DNA from: QHCE01 sp041743105
GTDB lineage: Bacteria; Actinomycetota; Actinomycetes; Mycobacteriales; QHCE01
Assembly: GCA_041743105.1 (NCBI GenBank)
Contig: JBGTNI010000033.1
Span: 1-53,839, forward strand
Length of the DNA stretch: 53,839 bases
Reading direction: 5' to 3'
Part shown: in pieces, positions 6,885 to 14,851 of the stretch
How positions within the stretch are numbered: the first letter of the stretch is position 1
How the letters are laid out: every line of letters begins with the position of its first letter
Program-made: the position numbers and the translations under genes
The notes under the pieces: model-generated
Databases searched by the model: none
What the model saw: the letters and a program-made list of their open reading frames with translations, nothing else
What the model was told of the DNA's origin: nothing

Positions 6885-8807
6885 ATGAGGTCACGCAGAG
6901 CTAAGCGTCGGGGGGCGGTTGCGGGCATCCTGACAATCGCGGCCGGCCTGTTGGTATCGACACCTACCTTCGCGGTCGATCGACTCGTCCCGGATTTACG
7001 CGCAGACGTCAACCGGGATGGCCGGGTCTCGCTCAGCGGTAACGGTGACGACATCGGCGAGGAAACTCAGACCAAGGAACGCGGCGCGATATTCCTACCC
7101 AACCTCGACGACGACCAACGACGCTGTCGCGTAAGCCAGGAAGACATGGACGCGCTAGGTACCGAGGTCGATCGAACCTTGGCTGCCTGCCACGACGCCG
7201 CCGACAGTGTCGTCAACGGACCAGAAGACCTTGCCGACCTGGCTCGCATGAAGATCGGGGCGCAACCAGGTCTCAGTAAGACGGCGTCGGGACGGTTGGC
7301 TCTGAACCCGGGAGAAGAGAACTACGTACGCATCTTCATCCGCCGTGACGGCAACTTCGTCCCCCTTCTCCCGGAAACCGACGGCGAGTTGTCGGTAGCG
7401 CAGCTGCGCTCCGGGGTCGAACTGGCCGTTGAGGGACGCGACGTCATCAGAGACCCCGCCAGATGGGATGGGACCGTGACCGTGACCCTGACGGTCGAGG
7501 ATCGAGGTCGACAAGGCACCGATCGGGTGCAGCTGAAAGTTGCACCGATGCTGCTGCAGAACGACCTACAGAAAGCCACCACGGTTTTCGCTGCTCAACC
7601 CAACACCGGGCCCGGGTTCCCCGTTGAGGGCGAGTCCGTCTCCACTGGGCGCGCGGACGTCCCAGGCGAGTGGGAGCTATTCGCATACTCTCTGGTCAAC
7701 GCGGCGGAGGAAGCACAACTGCCACGATCGGCCACGCGTTTTATCAAGGGCACGCAGCAGTGGTGGAAAGACATGTGGTGGCAAGACATCTTCGAACCGG
7801 CCACCGTGAGCATGCCCGCACCTAACGGTGCCCAGGCGATGCGCATCGCTATCCGCTCGGCCAATCTCTGGGAGCTCGCCAAGCCGGACGGAACTGTTGT
7901 TCGCACACTTCGCCCCGCCGGCCGGATGGTTTTCCGGGATCTGCGCGGGCCAGGTGTCGGAGTAGTCCAAGAATTCACCGATCAAAGCCGACCATTCCGA
8001 GACGATCTACTCAACATGGGTGGGAACATCGAATCGCTCCCGGCCTACGGTACGTACCCCCACGGTCGAGTGGTCTACGGCTCGCACCCCGGCCGCAAGC
8101 CGGATCAAGCGTTCGTTCGGATGTTCGAAAGCCAAGGCTATCAACCACCTATCGTCATCGATACCTCCTGGCTCATGGTGGGGCACGCCGACGAAACGAT
8201 GCACGTGGTCCCGGCTAAGAACTCCCTCGGCTGGACCTTGATGGTCGCCGATCCGCGACTCGCGGCGCGGACACTCAAACAAGCGCAAGAGCAGGGCGCC
8301 GGGAACGTCAAGTTGTTCGCCGATACCCGCTCGCCTGAAAAACCTTCCGTGAACGAGGTACTGAAGGACTCGGAACTGATGACCCACAACGAAGCGGCCG
8401 CTAAACATATCGACGAGCAGATCTCGGTCATGCTCGCCGAAACTGGGCTGCGATCGACCGATCTGATCCCCGTGCCGGTGCTTTTCGAGAAGGCACGCGA
8501 AAGCAAGGACATGCACGGATACCGCGCGGTGACTCCGGGGATCCCCAACGGCCTGTCTCTGACAGCTAAGCACTTCGCGGCACCCGACCCGCACGGGCCA
8601 GTGGTCAACGGTCGAGATCTCTTCAAGGCGGCCACCGAAACCGCACTCGCCAAAACCGGAGTGAACGTGCACTGGGTTGAGGACTTCTTCTGGGCTCACC
8701 TTGGCGGCGGCGAAGTGCATTGCGCCACCAACGCCTGGCGAGACACCAGCTCAACCGATAGATGGTGGGCTGGCGCTCAACTGATGGGAAACCGGCCTCG
8801 ACGATAG
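6885..8807 (+). CDS. Secreted protein-arginine deiminase (PAD) family protein
   Basis: A 640-residue protein with a Sec signal peptide (KRRGAVAGILTIAAGLLVS, cleavage likely after TFA). The C-terminal two thirds are a PAD catalytic domain, which hydrolyses peptidyl-arginine to citrulline. All four catalytic residues of vertebrate PADs have counterparts: Asp in WWQDIFE, His and Asp in VGHADETMH, and Cys in GGEVHCATNAWRD about 28 residues from the end. The N-terminal region has an Asp-rich stretch (DVNRDGRVSLSGNGDDIGEE) suited to calcium binding. The ATG at 6885 lies six bases after GGAGG; ATG 6879 touches the Shine-Dalgarno sequence and is less likely. It is regulated by the divergent TetR. The target is unknown. 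Secretion suggests extracellular or host proteins, but a role in metabolite chemistry cannot be excluded. Confidence 0.88.
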   Translation: MRSRRAKRRGAVAGILTIAAGLLVSTPTFAVDRLVPDLRADVNRDGRVSLSGNGDDIGEETQTKERGAIFLPNLDDDQRRCRVSQEDMDALGTEVDRTLAACHDAADSVVNGPEDLADLARMKIGAQPGLSKTASGRLALNPGEENYVRIFIRRDGNFVPLLPETDGELSVAQLRSGVELAVEGRDVIRDPARWDGTVTVTLTVEDRGRQGTDRVQLKVAPMLLQNDLQKATTVFAAQPNTGPGFPVEGESVSTGRADVPGEWELFAYSLVNAAEEAQLPRSATRFIKGTQQWWKDMWWQDIFEPATVSMPAPNGAQAMRIAIRSANLWELAKPDGTVVRTLRPAGRMVFRDLRGPGVGVVQEFTDQSRPFRDDLLNMGGNIESLPAYGTYPHGRVVYGSHPGRKPDQAFVRMFESQGYQPPIVIDTSWLMVGHADETMHVVPAKNSLGWTLMVADPRLAARTLKQAQEQGAGNVKLFADTRSPEKPSVNEVLKDSELMTHNEAAAKHIDEQISVMLAETGLRSTDLIPVPVLFEKARESKDMHGYRAVTPGIPNGLSLTAKHFAAPDPHGPVVNGRDLFKAATETALAKTGVNVHWVEDFFWAHLGGGEVHCATNAWRDTSSTDRWWAGAQLMGNRPRR

Positions 8808-9523
8808 TTGCGCGATGCCGCGACTAGCTCGCTTCCCACGAGATGACGTTTGTCGATTCGATCTAACTTCGTCGGTCCGGCGACCGCGCCGACATAGCCG
8901 TCCAAGGTTGATAGGTCCGCTACCCACACCCGCGACCCGACAACGCTGCCCCAGCCGCCGCGGACCCCAATGCCAAGCATGTCGATCTCCGTCATGTCAA
9001 CGCCCATGCCGAAGCCGGTGCATTTGAGCGCAGCTTCTTTCCGTACCCATAGCCGCAGCGCTAGCCCTGCCGCTTCGGCCTTGGGGAGCCCCGCGATCCG
9101 ATGACGTTCTCGGTAGGTCAAGCTCGCGGGAGCTATGGCAAGCCAATTGACACGATTGTTCACGGCTTCGACGTCGACGCCGAGCGAGGCGTGCCCCAAC
9201 GCCACAGCAACCATGCCGCGTGTGTGGGAGATGCTGAACGTCACGTCGGTAGACGGCAGCGATGGTTTGCCATGATCGGTGCCGCCACAACGCCCGCAGC
9301 GGCGAGTGTACGGCTCGTCGAGCCTGACACCGAGTGCATCGCCGATCGCGACCCGCAGCAGGGCGTGGGCGGCGAGCACGGCCGATCGGTCTGCCGATTG
9401 GCGCATGCGCGCAGCAACGTGCCGCTCCGGCTCAGCCACCAGCTCCGTCAACTCGGCGAGATCGGAGTCCGACAGTCCGCCGATGGAGCACATCCAAAGC
9501 GTGACTGACGTCGGTTGCGCCAT
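8777..9523 (-). CDS. Sfp-type 4'-phosphopantetheinyl transferase
   Basis: Transfers the phosphopantetheine arm of CoA to the active-site Ser of carrier proteins. It has 248 residues with the three family motifs: FSISHTRGMVAVAL (P1), LGVDVEAVN with the Mg-binding Asp and Glu (P2), and LRLWVRKEAALKCTGFGMGV (P3, the W-x-x-K-E-A signature). It starts at the ATG at 9523 with AAGGG upstream. Its 3' end overlaps the 3' end of the convergent PAD gene by 31 bases. Within the block its obvious client is the carrier domain of the enediyne PKS, whose own C-terminal transferase-like domain appears to have lost key residues. Confidence 0.93.
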   Translation of the reverse strand: MAQPTSVTLWMCSIGGLSDSDLAELTELVAEPERHVAARMRQSADRSAVLAAHALLRVAIGDALGVRLDEPYTRRCGRCGGTDHGKPSLPSTDVTFSISHTRGMVAVALGHASLGVDVEAVNNRVNWLAIAPASLTYRERHRIAGLPKAEAAGLALRLWVRKEAALKCTGFGMGVDMTEIDMLGIGVRGGWGSVVGSRVWVADLSTLDGYVGAVAGPTKLDRIDKRHLVGSELVAASRNYRRGRFPIS

Positions 9524-9705
9524 GGACGCCCTTAGGTGAGATGGTGACGCTTACCGTGTGGGACCGCGCGACCTCGATCGGCCATGATGACTCCTACGAC
9601 GCACTCGGTGGGGACTCTCCCTGATCTCGGTAGCCCAGCTATGGTACGTCACCACTCCGGGGCCGTACGGGAGAACGCGGTTTGCGTGACCGAAGGGGCA
9701 TCCGC

Positions 9706-10773
9706 TTATGACCAACGGCCGGGCGGGCACCACGGACGCCGAGGCGGTGGCGGAGGCTGAGGCCTAGTTGGTTCTGGAGATGGGCCCGTGCGCGGCACAC
9801 AGTAAGGCGTACATGGAGTAGGAGGAGGAGTGCATGGTGGCTTGGGGCCGCCAGGCATAGGCTTCCTGAGTTCAGCAGGGATAGGGGATCCGTGCGTGTG
9901 CTCGGGTAGGTTGTCGAAGGTGAGGTTACGCCTCGCGAAGTGATCATCCAGGGCTGTTTGAGTGGTGGCGTATTGTCGGCTCGATATGATTTCGGCGAGG
10001 CTGCGCTGCGTAACGTTGCCAACGCTCATCCAGCGGGAGAATACGCAGGGCCATACTTCTCCTGCTGGGGAGATAGCCAGTACTCCGTTGGTGCAGTTGC
10101 CGCATAGTTGTGTCATGTCGGCTTGGCGTTCGCGTATGCCTCGGCCTACTTGGCGGAGGTAGTCGACGCCGATGTGTCCGTCCACGCCGATGGTTTTGAG
10201 TTTACCCAAGGCTTGATCGACCCGTTGGCTGTTTTCGATGCCGATGACACCAACGCGCAGCGGAATACCTAAATTCACTGCTTTTTCGATGTTGGCTGTT
10301 GTCTTCTCGAAACTGCCCCGACGGTAGGTGATTGTGTCGTGTTCTTCGGCTCTATCGGAGTAGTAGCTGGTAGCCAGGTTGACACCGGGTTGTGAAAAGG
10401 CCTCCCATAGTCCAGGGCTGATGTGAGTGAGGTTACTGAACACCTCGACGTCAAGCCCACGCGATAGCGCATAGGGGATCAGTGCGGGAAGCTCCGGGTG
10501 TAGCGTCGGCTCGCCACCGATAAATTGCACCGCGGACACGCCCAAATCACTCGCCTGATCTATCACCCGCTCCCAGTCCCGGCGGACCATAACACCGTGG
10601 GTGCCCTTGGGGCCGGAGTCCGCGTAACAGTGCACACAAGACAGCTGGCATTTCCCAGTGATCTCCAACCACACAAACCGTAAAGCCCCTGAACTTTTCA
10701 CCACGGAACCCGCAACAGCATCCGGACGCGTGATAACCGACATATGGATCAAATCACCCAGAAGATCCGACAT
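9706..10773 (-). CDS. Radical SAM/SPASM enzyme, putative peptide maturase
   Basis: A 355-residue radical SAM protein. The cluster motif is CQLSCVHCYAD (C-x3-C-x2-C, residues about 38-45), followed by the Gly motif VQFIGGEPTLHPEL. A SPASM-like second Cys region follows: LCGNCTNGVLAISPAGEVWP plus CVFSRWMSVGNV. The last 50 residues are an unusual Pro/Cys-rich tail (PGGPKPPCTPPPTPCTPYC, later PWCPP). Close relatives in streptomycetes, as I recall them, sit beside small precursor peptides. Here a 34-codon ORF on the same strand ends nine bases before the ATG. The product is probably a modified peptide, but the reaction cannot be told from sequence. An in-frame ATG at 10743 is a possible later start. 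Confidence 0.82.
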   Translation of the reverse strand: MSDLLGDLIHMSVITRPDAVAGSVVKSSGALRFVWLEITGKCQLSCVHCYADSGPKGTHGVMVRRDWERVIDQASDLGVSAVQFIGGEPTLHPELPALIPYALSRGLDVEVFSNLTHISPGLWEAFSQPGVNLATSYYSDRAEEHDTITYRRGSFEKTTANIEKAVNLGIPLRVGVIGIENSQRVDQALGKLKTIGVDGHIGVDYLRQVGRGIRERQADMTQLCGNCTNGVLAISPAGEVWPCVFSRWMSVGNVTQRSLAEIISSRQYATTQTALDDHFARRNLTFDNLPEHTHGSPIPAELRKPMPGGPKPPCTPPPTPCTPYCVPRTGPSPEPTRPQPPPPPRRPWCPPGRWS

Positions 10774-10782
10774 ATTGACGTG

Positions 10783-10887
10783 CTAGATGCTATCGCGCAT
10801 CAAGGTCCTTTCATCGATAACACCCTGAGTGGTGGTGTCAATGTCAATTTCTAGTCGATACGGTACATTATTGGCTAAATCGCTCAT
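10783..10887 (-). CDS. 34-residue peptide, candidate substrate of the radical SAM enzyme
   Basis: A short frame too small for standard gene calling. It runs from ATG 10887 to TAG 10783-10785, nine bases before the radical SAM start codon and on the same strand. The peptide begins MSDLANNVPYRLEIDIDTTT and ends TLMRDSI. The segment YRLEIDI resembles the F-x-L-D motif in leaders of actinobacterial peptides that travel with similar enzymes. It contains no Cys, but has Thr, Arg, Asp and Tyr that radical SAM enzymes could crosslink. The ribosome site is weak (GGCAGAG about 13 bases upstream). Its status as a precursor is an inference from position and size. Confidence 0.42.
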   Translation of the reverse strand: MSDLANNVPYRLEIDIDTTTQGVIDERTLMRDSI

Positions 10888-10889
10888 TA

Positions 10890-11819
10890 TTGACGAAACT
10901 CTGCCACACTGGGCTTGTGGCCAGCTTTACTGATCGACCTGGCTATCTGAGGGCACCCAAAGTGGTTCCGAAAGCGGTGGTACTGGATCTGGATGGCACA
11001 GTGCTGACCATCGTCGATGGGAGACTTCAGGTCACGGCTGAGCTGCTGGAGGCAGTGCAGTACCTGCATGAGCGTGGGGTACCGGTGATCCTAGCAACCG
11101 GCCGAGCTCCACGAGACATTCAGATGATCTGCGATTTGTTTCCTGACCGGGAAGGCAAGGGTAGTTGCCTGGAATATGTTGTCTGCAACAACGGCGGATG
11201 CATCTACGATGTGCGCACCGGGCACGTCGCCGATCCGATGCGGTTTTCGCGCGACCTCGCCACCGATATCGTGAAGCATCTACAGGAAGGCGAGCATCGG
11301 GTTGTTGTAGCGGTTGAGCACGACGCTACGCCGGGTGGCATCGTCACAGCGCATCCCGGTTTTGGCTGGCGCTGGTCATCCAGGAGAGAAACGCCTAATC
11401 CGCTGGTTGCGGTTACCGAAGACCCCATGAAGTTGTTCGTCCGCTGTCAAGGGTCATGTTGTTGGCACGAGGAAGGCGGCTGGAAAGAGGGCGCTGATAT
11501 CAGGTTGCGTACAGCTGTCCAGGAGTACGCCGACGGGCACTCCTCCGGCGATCGGCTCACCGTCACGCGTTCCCTCAATGGCAATATCGAGTGTGGGCCG
11601 GCAAAAGCGGAAAAGGGATCGATCATCTGGGGCCTGCTACAACGGGACCCGTTTAATCTGACAGATCCGCATGATGTACTCGCCTTCGGCGACAACGTCA
11701 ATGACATTTCGATGGGGAGATTCATTATTGTTGCTGTGGGGTCAAAGGCGGACCCGTGGTTACTAGAAGTCGCCTACGCCACCGCGCTGGGCCCGAACAG
11801 AGAGGGGGTCGCGCGGTAA
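10890..11819 (+). CDS. HAD superfamily hydrolase (Cof-like)
   Basis: A 300-309-residue cytosolic phosphatase of the HAD IIB (Cof) group. Motif I is AVVLDLDGTVL (nucleophile Asp about residue 33). Motif II is the Thr in VILATGRAPRD. The cap lies between, and motif IV is LAFGDNVNDISMGRF. The closing part mentions ATALGPNREGVAR, where the family often keeps its NxxDGVA motif, here altered. The frame opens at TTG 10890; GTG 10917 is a good alternative and would leave room for a promoter shared with the divergent peptide/radical SAM genes. The natural substrate is unknown, with sugar phosphates or nucleotides common in the family. A strong hairpin follows the stop. Confidence 0.85.
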   Translation: MTKLCHTGLVASFTDRPGYLRAPKVVPKAVVLDLDGTVLTIVDGRLQVTAELLEAVQYLHERGVPVILATGRAPRDIQMICDLFPDREGKGSCLEYVVCNNGGCIYDVRTGHVADPMRFSRDLATDIVKHLQEGEHRVVVAVEHDATPGGIVTAHPGFGWRWSSRRETPNPLVAVTEDPMKLFVRCQGSCCWHEEGGWKEGADIRLRTAVQEYADGHSSGDRLTVTRSLNGNIECGPAKAEKGSIIWGLLQRDPFNLTDPHDVLAFGDNVNDISMGRFIIVAVGSKADPWLLEVAYATALGPNREGVAR

Positions 11820-11870
11820 CTACGCCAGACAGTATTTCCCCGAATGGAGGAGAGCCAGGGTAGCGCCACG

Positions 11871-11908
11871 CGGCCTTCTCCACTCCGCCGGCCGAGTGGA
11901 GAAGGCCG
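11871..11908. terminator. Bidirectional terminator, perfect 15-bp stem
   Basis: The arms at 11871-11885 and 11894-11908 (GGCCTTCTCCACTC pairing with GAGTGGAGAAGGCC, plus one outer C-G pair) enclose an 8-base loop. There is no U tract. It lies between the convergent HAD and AhpD-like genes and can serve both strands. Confidence 0.8.
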
Positions 11909-12006
11909 GGAAAGACCATAGGCGCATAGGGCCAGGTATGCAGTGATCCCACCCAAGTGAAAGGCCGCTCCGTGCCCGGGGATTCAGGTATACCAACGCG
12001 GAGTGA

Positions 12007-12549
12007 TCAGGGCAGGTAGCCGCGGTCGACGATGCGTTGGGCTGATTCGGCGTAGCGTTGTGGGTCGTTGGGCGCCAGGGTGGCGAGCCCATCGACGTAA
12101 CGGTTGTACATGCAGAACGCGGCCGCGATCAGCACGGTGTCGTGGATTTCGATGTCGGTCGCTCCCTGCGCGCGGGCGGCTTCCACCATGTGGGTGGTGA
12201 CTTTGCGGCCGTCCTCGCGCACGTCCCCGGCGATGCGTAGCAGCGCGCGGAGTTTCGCGGAGATCGGTGCGGTGTCAAGGTTGGTGCGCACCTGATCGAC
12301 CAGGGTCATGCCGGCGTCGAGTTGCGCCGCGGCGAATGCCGAATGCGAGGCGCAACAGAAGGTGCATTCGTTGAGACCGGAGACGTACGCGGCTATCAAC
12401 TCGCGCTCCCCGGGCGTGAGTGAATTCCGACCGCGTAGCAGTACCTCGGCTAGCTCACTAAGCGGTTTGGCGGTTTCCGGTCGGAACTGCAATAGCCCGT
12501 TGATCCCAGGAGATCGGGTTTCGTCTACGCCTAGATCGATGTGTGCCAT
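12007..12549 (-). CDS. AhpD-like / carboxymuconolactone decarboxylase family protein
   Basis: A 180-residue all-helical protein of the peroxidase-related AhpD group. The redox centre is NECTFCCASHSAFAA, the E-x-C-x2-C-x3-H arrangement used for thiol-based peroxide reduction. The second half (LRALLRIAGDVREDGRKVTT) is the matching helical repeat. The ATG at 12549 is chosen because GGAG stands nine bases upstream and the protein then begins with the conserved N-terminus; the frame remains open to 12735. It is divergent from the enediyne operon. It may protect the cell against oxidative damage or take part in redox chemistry of the pathway; nothing in the sequence decides this. Confidence 0.85.
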   Translation of the reverse strand: MAHIDLGVDETRSPGINGLLQFRPETAKPLSELAEVLLRGRNSLTPGERELIAAYVSGLNECTFCCASHSAFAAAQLDAGMTLVDQVRTNLDTAPISAKLRALLRIAGDVREDGRKVTTHMVEAARAQGATDIEIHDTVLIAAAFCMYNRYVDGLATLAPNDPQRYAESAQRIVDRGYLP

Positions 12550-12654
12550 GAGGTTTTTCTCCATCGGTCGCCGTTGGAGTGTATGCCCCGGGGGTGAACC
12601 GCGAAATCGCCGAGACCGAAGCACAGGATCACAAACATTTTCGTCGGGTCTGTT

Positions 12655-12699
12655 CCTTCCGTCAAGGTGTCCGTTCAGCGACTTGCACACAACGGAAGG
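12655..12699. promoter_or_regulatory. Inverted repeat between ahpD-like gene and enediyne operon
   Basis: CCTTCCGT at 12655-12662 and ACGGAAGG at 12692-12699 are perfect 8-bp inverted arms 29 bases apart, in the divergent promoter region about 90 bases before the first enediyne gene. It could bind a dimeric regulator by looping. No dedicated regulator gene is adjacent. Confidence 0.35.
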
Positions 12700-13874
12700 C
12701 AGTGGTAAGTCAGAAGGGTGTAGCGGCTTTTTCACCCGGATTTCCGTACCGCTGAACCGGCAGCCGATGGCTTAGTTTGGACGATCATGGCCGACTCAAC
12801 AACTACTGGCAAAAGGAACCGTTCGTTGTTGCGGTTTCCCCTCACACTGGGCGACTTCGGCACGCGAGGGTTTCGGTTGGACCGGCCGGCGGCCCGTGCG
12901 GTGCTCGAGACGGCCGGCCGTTCTCATGTGCTCGGCTTGAATCTGGAGATCTCTTCTTGGCGGGATCCACACGATGCACTGAGCGAAATTCCCGAGGACC
13001 AACGGGGATACGCGTATGAGGGCGCGGCGCTATGGGCCGCGCTGCTCGACCGGCTCACCCTCGGACGGGCCAAGGCGTTTGCTCGCCTGCTAGCCGGTCC
13101 CGGCGACCGTTACATCCACCTTGTGCACATCGGTGCGGGCTGGGTATTGGCTCCGTTCCGCATTCGCGGCCCTGTGCCCTTGCCGAGCACGCCGCTGTGG
13201 CGGTGGTTTGCCGTGGACGGCAGCGGCTTCGCGGAGGTGTACTTCGGAGGCACTCGCGCGTTGCTCCGCCGAGCACGGAAGGCCCCGGGCACCAGGTGGG
13301 CAGTCAGAATCGCCGGCTGCGGCCGCGCGCTGTGGTTCGCGGAATCCGCTGATCCCGAAGGGCTGGAGGCCGTGATCGCGGAGGCCCCCGACCTGGCGCG
13401 ACCGCATCTGTGGTCTGGCGTAGGTCTGGCATGCACCTACAACGGAGGTAGCGATGACACCGGCCGCGAGCGGCTGATCGCCGCTTCGGGAAAGTATTAC
13501 GACCATTTCGCGCAGGGTGTGGTGTTCGCGGCTAGAGCGCGAATTCGACAAGGGCACGTACCCGACCACACCGAACGCGCCTGTACCCAAGTGCTCGATG
13601 TGAGCGCCGCGGATGCCAGTTCTTGGGCCGGCAAGGCCGAAGAGGGACTGCTCGAGGCGAGAGCCGTCGAGGCATTTGTGGAGATGAAGTCCCGAGTGCG
13701 GCAGATGATTGCTACACGTTCCTAGCAGTGTTCGCAGCAATGCGAGGGAAGCGGCGAACGATGTCCGTTTGCACCTGGTAAGAGGCAGTGGTAAGCCAGT
13801 AAGTAGCGGTTTTCCACCCGATCCCCACGCCACCTGTGCCGCAAGGCGGTGAATGCTCAGTAGTTTGGACGGCC
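12698..13874 (+). repeat. Tandem duplication unit: promoter plus DUF1702 gene
   Basis: The 90 bases before copy 1 (12698-12786) and before copy 2 (13784-13874) share blocks in the same order: GGCAGTGGTAAG, GTAGCGG, CACCCG, and TAGTTTGGACG just before the ATG. Together with the paralogous coding regions this shows that a gene was duplicated with its own promoter. Confidence 0.75.
12787..13725 (+). CDS. unbL: Enediyne core protein, DUF1702 (UnbL type), copy 1
   Basis: A 312-residue soluble protein of the DUF1702 family, conserved in essentially all enediyne loci but without an assigned reaction. Recognisable blocks are RGFRLDRPAARAVLETAGRS, YAYEGAALWAALLD, LVHIGAGW, GCGRALWF and RPHLWSGVGLACTY. 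It starts at ATG 12787, preceded eight to nine bases earlier by TAGTTT, a probable -10 box of a leaderless or nearly leaderless transcript. The next gene is an end-to-end paralogue with a duplicated upstream region. It is the first gene of the enediyne operon. Assignment to UnbL is from memory of the five-gene cassette. Confidence 0.88.
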   Translation: MADSTTTGKRNRSLLRFPLTLGDFGTRGFRLDRPAARAVLETAGRSHVLGLNLEISSWRDPHDALSEIPEDQRGYAYEGAALWAALLDRLTLGRAKAFARLLAGPGDRYIHLVHIGAGWVLAPFRIRGPVPLPSTPLWRWFAVDGSGFAEVYFGGTRALLRRARKAPGTRWAVRIAGCGRALWFAESADPEGLEAVIAEAPDLARPHLWSGVGLACTYNGGSDDTGRERLIAASGKYYDHFAQGVVFAARARIRQGHVPDHTERACTQVLDVSAADASSWAGKAEEGLLEARAVEAFVEMKSRVRQMIATRS

Positions 13875-14828
13875 ATGACGAACACAACCACTACGAATGG
13901 TTCGGCTTCTCCCCCAGGCCGTCGTTCGCTGTTGGGGTTACCACTCACCATGGCCGAATTCGACAAGCGTGGATTCCGGTTGGACCGGCCACAGGCTCGT
14001 GCCGTGCTCGAGACGGCAGGTCGTAGTTTTCTGACCGGCTTTAACCTGGAGGTCTCCCGATGGCGGAACCCCCACGATGCGCTCAGCGACATCCCTGAGG
14101 ATCAAAGGGGATTCGCCTACGAGGGTGCGGCGCAGTATGCCGCGCTGCTCGACTTGTTCACCGCGGGGCGGGCCAAGGCGTTTGCTCGCCTGCTAGCCGG
14201 AGCCGGCGACCGATACGTCCATCTTGTGCATATCGGTGCGGGTTGGTGGTTCACTCCGCTCCGGATCTCGGCCATGGTGCGGCTGCCGCGCACACCACTT
14301 TTTCGCTGGTTGGCCTTGGATGGCAACGGCTTCGGTGAGGTGTACTTCGGCGGCATACCGGCATTGCTCCACCGAGCACGAAGAGCACCCAGCGCCGTGT
14401 GGGAGGCCAAGCTCGCCGGCTGCGGCCGCGCGCTGTGGTTCGTCCAGTCCGCCGATCCCGACGGTGTGGAGGCCGTGATCGCGGAAGCTCCCAAGTCGGC
14501 CCGTCCGCATCTGTGGGCCGGGGTAGGGCTTGCCTGCGCCTACGCCGGAGCCATCGACGACGCCTGCCGCGAGCGGCTGATCGGCGCGGCGGGGAGGTAT
14601 TCCCCGTATTTCGCGCAGGGCGTGGTGTTCGCGGCCCTTGCGCGAGTTCGCGCCGGGAATGTGCCCCACCATACTGAACGTGCGTGCGCTCAGGCGCTTG
14701 GCATGAACGCGCAGGAGGCCTGTCTTCGTGGTGAGGAGGCGGGTAAGGATCTGCATGAGTCCCCTGACGTGGGGGCTTATCTAGAACTGAAGTCCCGGGT
14801 GCGGTCGATTATCGATACACACTGCTGA
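13875..14828 (+). CDS. unbL: Enediyne core protein, DUF1702 (UnbL type), copy 2
   Basis: A 317-residue paralogue of the preceding gene, alignable along its full length: RGFRLDRPQARAVLETAGRS, YEGAAQYAALLDLFTAGRAK, LVHIGAGWWFTPLRI, GCGRALWFVQSADPDG, RPHLWAGVGLACAYAG. ATG 13875 is preferred over the upstream GTG 13836 because it aligns with the start of copy 1 and carries the same TAGTTT box eight bases upstream. It has its own promoter, so the two copies can be transcribed independently. The role in enediyne core formation is unknown. Two copies may be subunits of one complex or act on different intermediates. Confidence 0.88.
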   Translation: MTNTTTTNGSASPPGRRSLLGLPLTMAEFDKRGFRLDRPQARAVLETAGRSFLTGFNLEVSRWRNPHDALSDIPEDQRGFAYEGAAQYAALLDLFTAGRAKAFARLLAGAGDRYVHLVHIGAGWWFTPLRISAMVRLPRTPLFRWLALDGNGFGEVYFGGIPALLHRARRAPSAVWEAKLAGCGRALWFVQSADPDGVEAVIAEAPKSARPHLWAGVGLACAYAGAIDDACRERLIGAAGRYSPYFAQGVVFAALARVRAGNVPHHTERACAQALGMNAQEACLRGEEAGKDLHESPDVGAYLELKSRVRSIIDTHC

Positions 14829-14851
14829 CAGCGAGAGGGAGGCGACGAGCG

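Noticed and set aside
10744..10854. 36-codon ORF on the plus strand (starting MDQITQKIRHID)
   Set aside because: It lies antisense to the radical SAM start and the small peptide ORF, and has no ribosome-binding site. The minus-strand 34-codon ORF fits the gene order better.
12003..12775. Plus-strand ORFs opposite the AhpD-like gene
   Set aside because: Shadow frames without motifs. The minus strand carries a clear CxxC/H AhpD signature and a ribosome-binding site.
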